A stretch of DNA of 64,000 nucleotides from Sinonovacula constricta (Eukaryota; Mollusca; Bivalvia; Cardiida; Solecurtidae), in NCBI GenBank assembly GCA_007844125.1, contig CM017563.1:37888019-37952018 (forward strand). The letters are read 5' to 3'. Below, piece by piece: positions 61,209 to 64,000 of this stretch (position 1 is its first letter; each line of letters starts with the position of its first letter). Below the pieces are notes generated by a model. It was given only the letters and a program-made list of their open reading frames with translations, was not told where the DNA came from and made no database searches. The position numbers and the translations under genes were made by a program.

Positions 61209-63550
61209 GTAAAACGTTTTCTCTATCTTGTTAAATTAACTGCAATATGTGTTAATGAGACTAGCACTTCAGCTTTGGGCCACATATCCTTTTTAGAGAT
61301 AGTTGCAATTGCTTAAAATAAAAGAAATATCATTAAAAAGATACACAACGTTGATGATGCATTAACTTGTACATTTTTTATGTTTATATTTTTATAGAAA
61401 ATAAATTTGAAAGAACAAAGACACCAACATATTGTACATTTTTACACCAGTCGCTCGCTATATCTGCACCTCATAATTCTGAACTACCTCCTCACCTAAT
61501 AGACACTAAAATTTATGAAGCAGTTAGACAGTGCGGGAGTGCACTGTCTGCTTTTTTGGCATATGTCAGAGATTAAGTTTCAATAAATTTAGATCAAGTG
61601 ACGTTGTATGCACTATGAACACTAATACTGTAGTGAGTTGATTTAGAACTGTTTATTACTTAAATAACTGTATAAATAACAAAATATCCCCACGGGACGT
61701 TTAATAGAAACGGTATATGATGCTATTAGTTTTTCTACCAATGCGAGTCGTTCTGATATTTATTCTAACTAGCCTTGTGTCAGCATTTGTAAGTAGGTCA
61801 AAGGTGAGGTTAGGTTGCTACGCCGAAAAAGTGTGTTCGAATATTTTTCTAGCAAAACACATCTAAAGTGACACTGGTAGTTAAAAAAAAATGTTCTATC
61901 AAAAGGGGGTATTTATAAGGATGCCATACCTTTAGGTAGATTTTATTAAAAAAGTTATTTTTGTTTACCAAAACACTTTGAATTGTATAAGACGAAAAAT
62001 AATGTACTTAATAATGAATATAGTTCCAATTTAATTTATTATAAAAATATGATTTCATATTTTTACTGCTTCCAGCAAAGCACATTGTTTGTGTAAGATT
62101 ATTATTTTTTTACTTAATTTAAAATGGCTTTTTTTATATCCTATTGCTTAAATATGTTATGCATTTAAACTTTAAAAATACTCTAACAAAAGTTTTTTTA
62201 CAACATATTCAGACATATATGAATAAAATTGCTATATCAATCTTTGCCTGTGCTGCCTATGATAAAGAAAAGCCCACAGTAAAAAACAAAAACAAACAAA
62301 AAAGTTGAGGCGCGTTTTCATTTACTACTCTTCCTGCTTAGAGCAATATATTTTAAAAAAAAAACTTATAAGATGTCCCTGTGGATTACTGCATGTGAAA
62401 AATAATAGACTTTGTCCCTAATCAAGCCCAAAATACTGTTATAGCTAATCGAGAAATTGAATATGTGTACAAAAAAGACAGTTATTTAATTTGTAAAAGG
62501 CCTGTCAAATACTTTAGAAAGAGTCAACTATACAGATCGCTACAATTCATAAACTATATAAAGTGTTGACTTCTGTGCTTATGTTTGTTTGTTTGTTTGT
62601 TTGTTTGTTGGGTTTATCGTCCCACCAACAGTACTTCAGTTGTCTGGAGACGGTGTCCACTTGAAGCAGATATAGTACGACCTGCACTGTGAATAACGTG
62701 CCGTGACACCTGGCATAATAACATATTCAGTTACATTATCCTGACACCGGGTCAACAAGGCGTGGAACTACCCTTATATTTGCTTGAGCCTTAGCAAGGG
62801 AGCTATACCACTAAATGTCGCGGCTCGGGATCGAACCTTGGGCCTCCTGTACCTGGAGCTGAGGCTCTACCGATTGCGCTACCAGGTTCGGTTTCTGTGG
62901 TAATGAAGCCAGTTGTTTAGTCATGGCGCTGAAAGCACTGAAGTTATCAATCGGTCATTCCGTCTTCGTGAAAATTATCCCTCGGATGTACTGCAATGAT
63001 ACTTACAGAAATCACGATCGTTTTGTTCGCCGGAAGTCAGAAGAAGAATATGCCTAAAAATTAGTTCGCACAGAACATAAAAATGGCATCGTTTGACAGC
63101 TGTGCGTTTGCTGTGCTGGGTAAATCAAAAATGGGTGAGTTAAATTGAAGCCCCCACAAATTGAAATTTTACAGGCATCGTACTGCAGTGAGCTTTCATA
63201 CGAGCTGCCATCTTTGTTTTGACGTCAGTCACAAAAAAGTAGTCTAATTTAGGGAAATGGCCGAGGTGATCCGACTACCTACATACATCCGAGAGATGAT
63301 TCGTAAATTATCCGAGGTGTTCCGATTGGTTATTTTGCTCAGATGACGACTTGTTATATAACATTCAATAAAAGCGTCTAGTTCGTCTCTCCACCAGCCG
63401 AGCGAAATGAACCACAGTGCTATTCCCGGTTTGACTACGACATGAAGATGTTTGAGACAGTCGCTGAAATGAAACAGAAACAGAAAGCTTTGATGTCCTC
63501 GCTGACAGACCTGCAGGATCAAATAGAAAGGCTTAAAAAACAAATCGCAG
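61130..63550 (+). CDS. C4-like secreted protein, copy C (5' part only)
   Basis: Exon 1 61130-61208 and exon 3 63398-63550 are intact, with phase-1 borders and canonical donors (GTAAAA, GTATGT). Exons 4 and 5 lie beyond the window, so the gene is partial here through truncation of the sequence, not decay. The encoded signal peptide ('GLFVLFLMHCQ') and coiled coil ('MKMFETVAEMKQKQKALMSS') are nearly identical to those of copy B. Exon 3 keeps the full length lost in B. Confidence 0.82.
61397..61576 (+). CDS. Candidate alternative terminal exon, copy C
   Basis: The acceptor ATTTTTATAG is phase-compatible with exon 1, and the frame is open to TAA at 61574-61576. AATAAA at 61582-61587 lies six bases after the stop. 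The peptide includes 'HQSLAISAPHNSELPPHL' and 'YEAVRQCGSALSAFLAYV'. No known family. It is the best of the three copies for a short secreted isoform made by intronic polyadenylation. Confidence 0.4.
   Translation, partial: ENKFERTKTPTYCTFLHQSLAISAPHNSELPPHLIDTKIYEAVRQCGSALSAFLAYVRD
61582..61587 (+). promoter_or_regulatory. Candidate intronic poly(A) signal, copy C
   Basis: AATAAA is preserved at the matching place in all three units (45348, about 53970, 61582). Confidence 0.4.
62581..62891 (-). mobile_element. SINE-A in unit C
   Basis: Five TTTG units at its left end, tRNA-like head at its right. Orthologous to the copies in units A and B. Confidence 0.92.
63398..63550 (+). CDS. Copy C exon 3, coiled coil
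   Basis: 153 bases, phase 1 on both sides, with acceptor GTCTCTCCACCAG and donor GTATGT. It ends 'IERLKKQIA'. Confidence 0.87.
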
Positions 63551-64000
63551 GTATGTCATTTTACCGAGAGTTGCAATATCGTTGTGAACCGGAAGCAAGG
63601 TAACCTCCTCAAAACTATATTTAGCTTACAATTTATTAAGGCTTAAAATACCATTCTGCTAGTGACATAACAAGCAACTATGCTTATTTCGAGTGTGATA
63701 GAATAATTTCTTGACTTCCATCCGCATTAACAGTATTGATATTTTTGTAATCATTTGACATCTCTTAGCTATCGGTGGAGTAAGTTCTCGTGCGATCGCT
63801 TGGCCCGGCAAGGGTAGTAACTACCAAGATAGGGTACACAAGTTTCAACGGCGGCCAGAAACAGTATAAAATAATATCAACGCCAGGAAAGATAAAACAC
63901 CGCACACTTATTTCTGGCCGCTTTTGGAAGTTGTGTATCTTGTCTTGCTTGTCTTCCCTTGCTGGGACAAGCGATCGCAGCGCCAGTCGTTTTTCGTTTG

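Larger units (their letters stand above)
60322..64000 (+). repeat. Tandem segmental duplication, unit C (runs off the window)
   Basis: Starts with TAAGGGACCTTAACCTCGAA and follows the order of A and B up to the intron after exon 3, where the window ends. Confidence 0.93.

Overview
This is AT-rich eukaryotic DNA, most likely from a bivalve mollusc. The host genes are split into short exons with GT..AG borders, and long introns are filled with tRNA-derived SINEs, non-LTR retrotransposon relics, foldback elements and microsatellites. The bivalve call rests mainly on a three-copy array of genes whose C-terminal domain matches the cysteine-rich secreted family that databases label 'short-chain collagen C4-like', which is common and expanded in bivalves. 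I cannot name the species.

Layout. (1) Positions 1-3060 show no gene. (2) From 29055 down to 3087 on the minus strand I assembled one complete gene by hand: 14 coding exons, every splice phase compatible, ATG to TAG, 749 residues. The N-terminal third is helical and is encoded by a run of short exons of length 3n with phase-2 borders. The C-terminal 470 residues are strand-rich and look like a ZU5/UPA-type module (as in UNC5, PIDD1 and ankyrins), but no death domain follows. I do not recognise the protein as a named gene. Its introns hold an APE-type LINE (about 22.96-27.86 kb), an older LINE relic (about 6.46-8.34 kb), SINEs and foldback elements. (3) From 29.1 to 44.1 kb I find no host gene: simple repeats, a 29-bp minisatellite, SINEs (one nested in another with a target-site duplication) and a hAT-like MITE. 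(4) From 44.09 kb to the window end there is a tandem segmental duplication with units A (44092-52696), B (52697-60321) and C (60322 to beyond 64000). Each carries one plus-strand gene: signal-peptide exon, coiled-coil exon, short exon opening the C4-like domain, and a large cysteine-rich exon. A is intact (254 residues), B has damaged splice sites with in-phase substitutes, and C is cut by the window edge.

The ZU5/UPA-like gene probably acts inside the cell, as it has no signal peptide or clear membrane segment. The array encodes secreted proteins, perhaps lectin-like or matrix proteins, whose copies differ most in one short loop. I see no evidence that the two loci work together. Within each array unit, intron 1 holds a phase-compatible exon ending in a stop followed closely by AATAAA, a possible alternative terminal exon. 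All exon models were read by eye and need transcript support.
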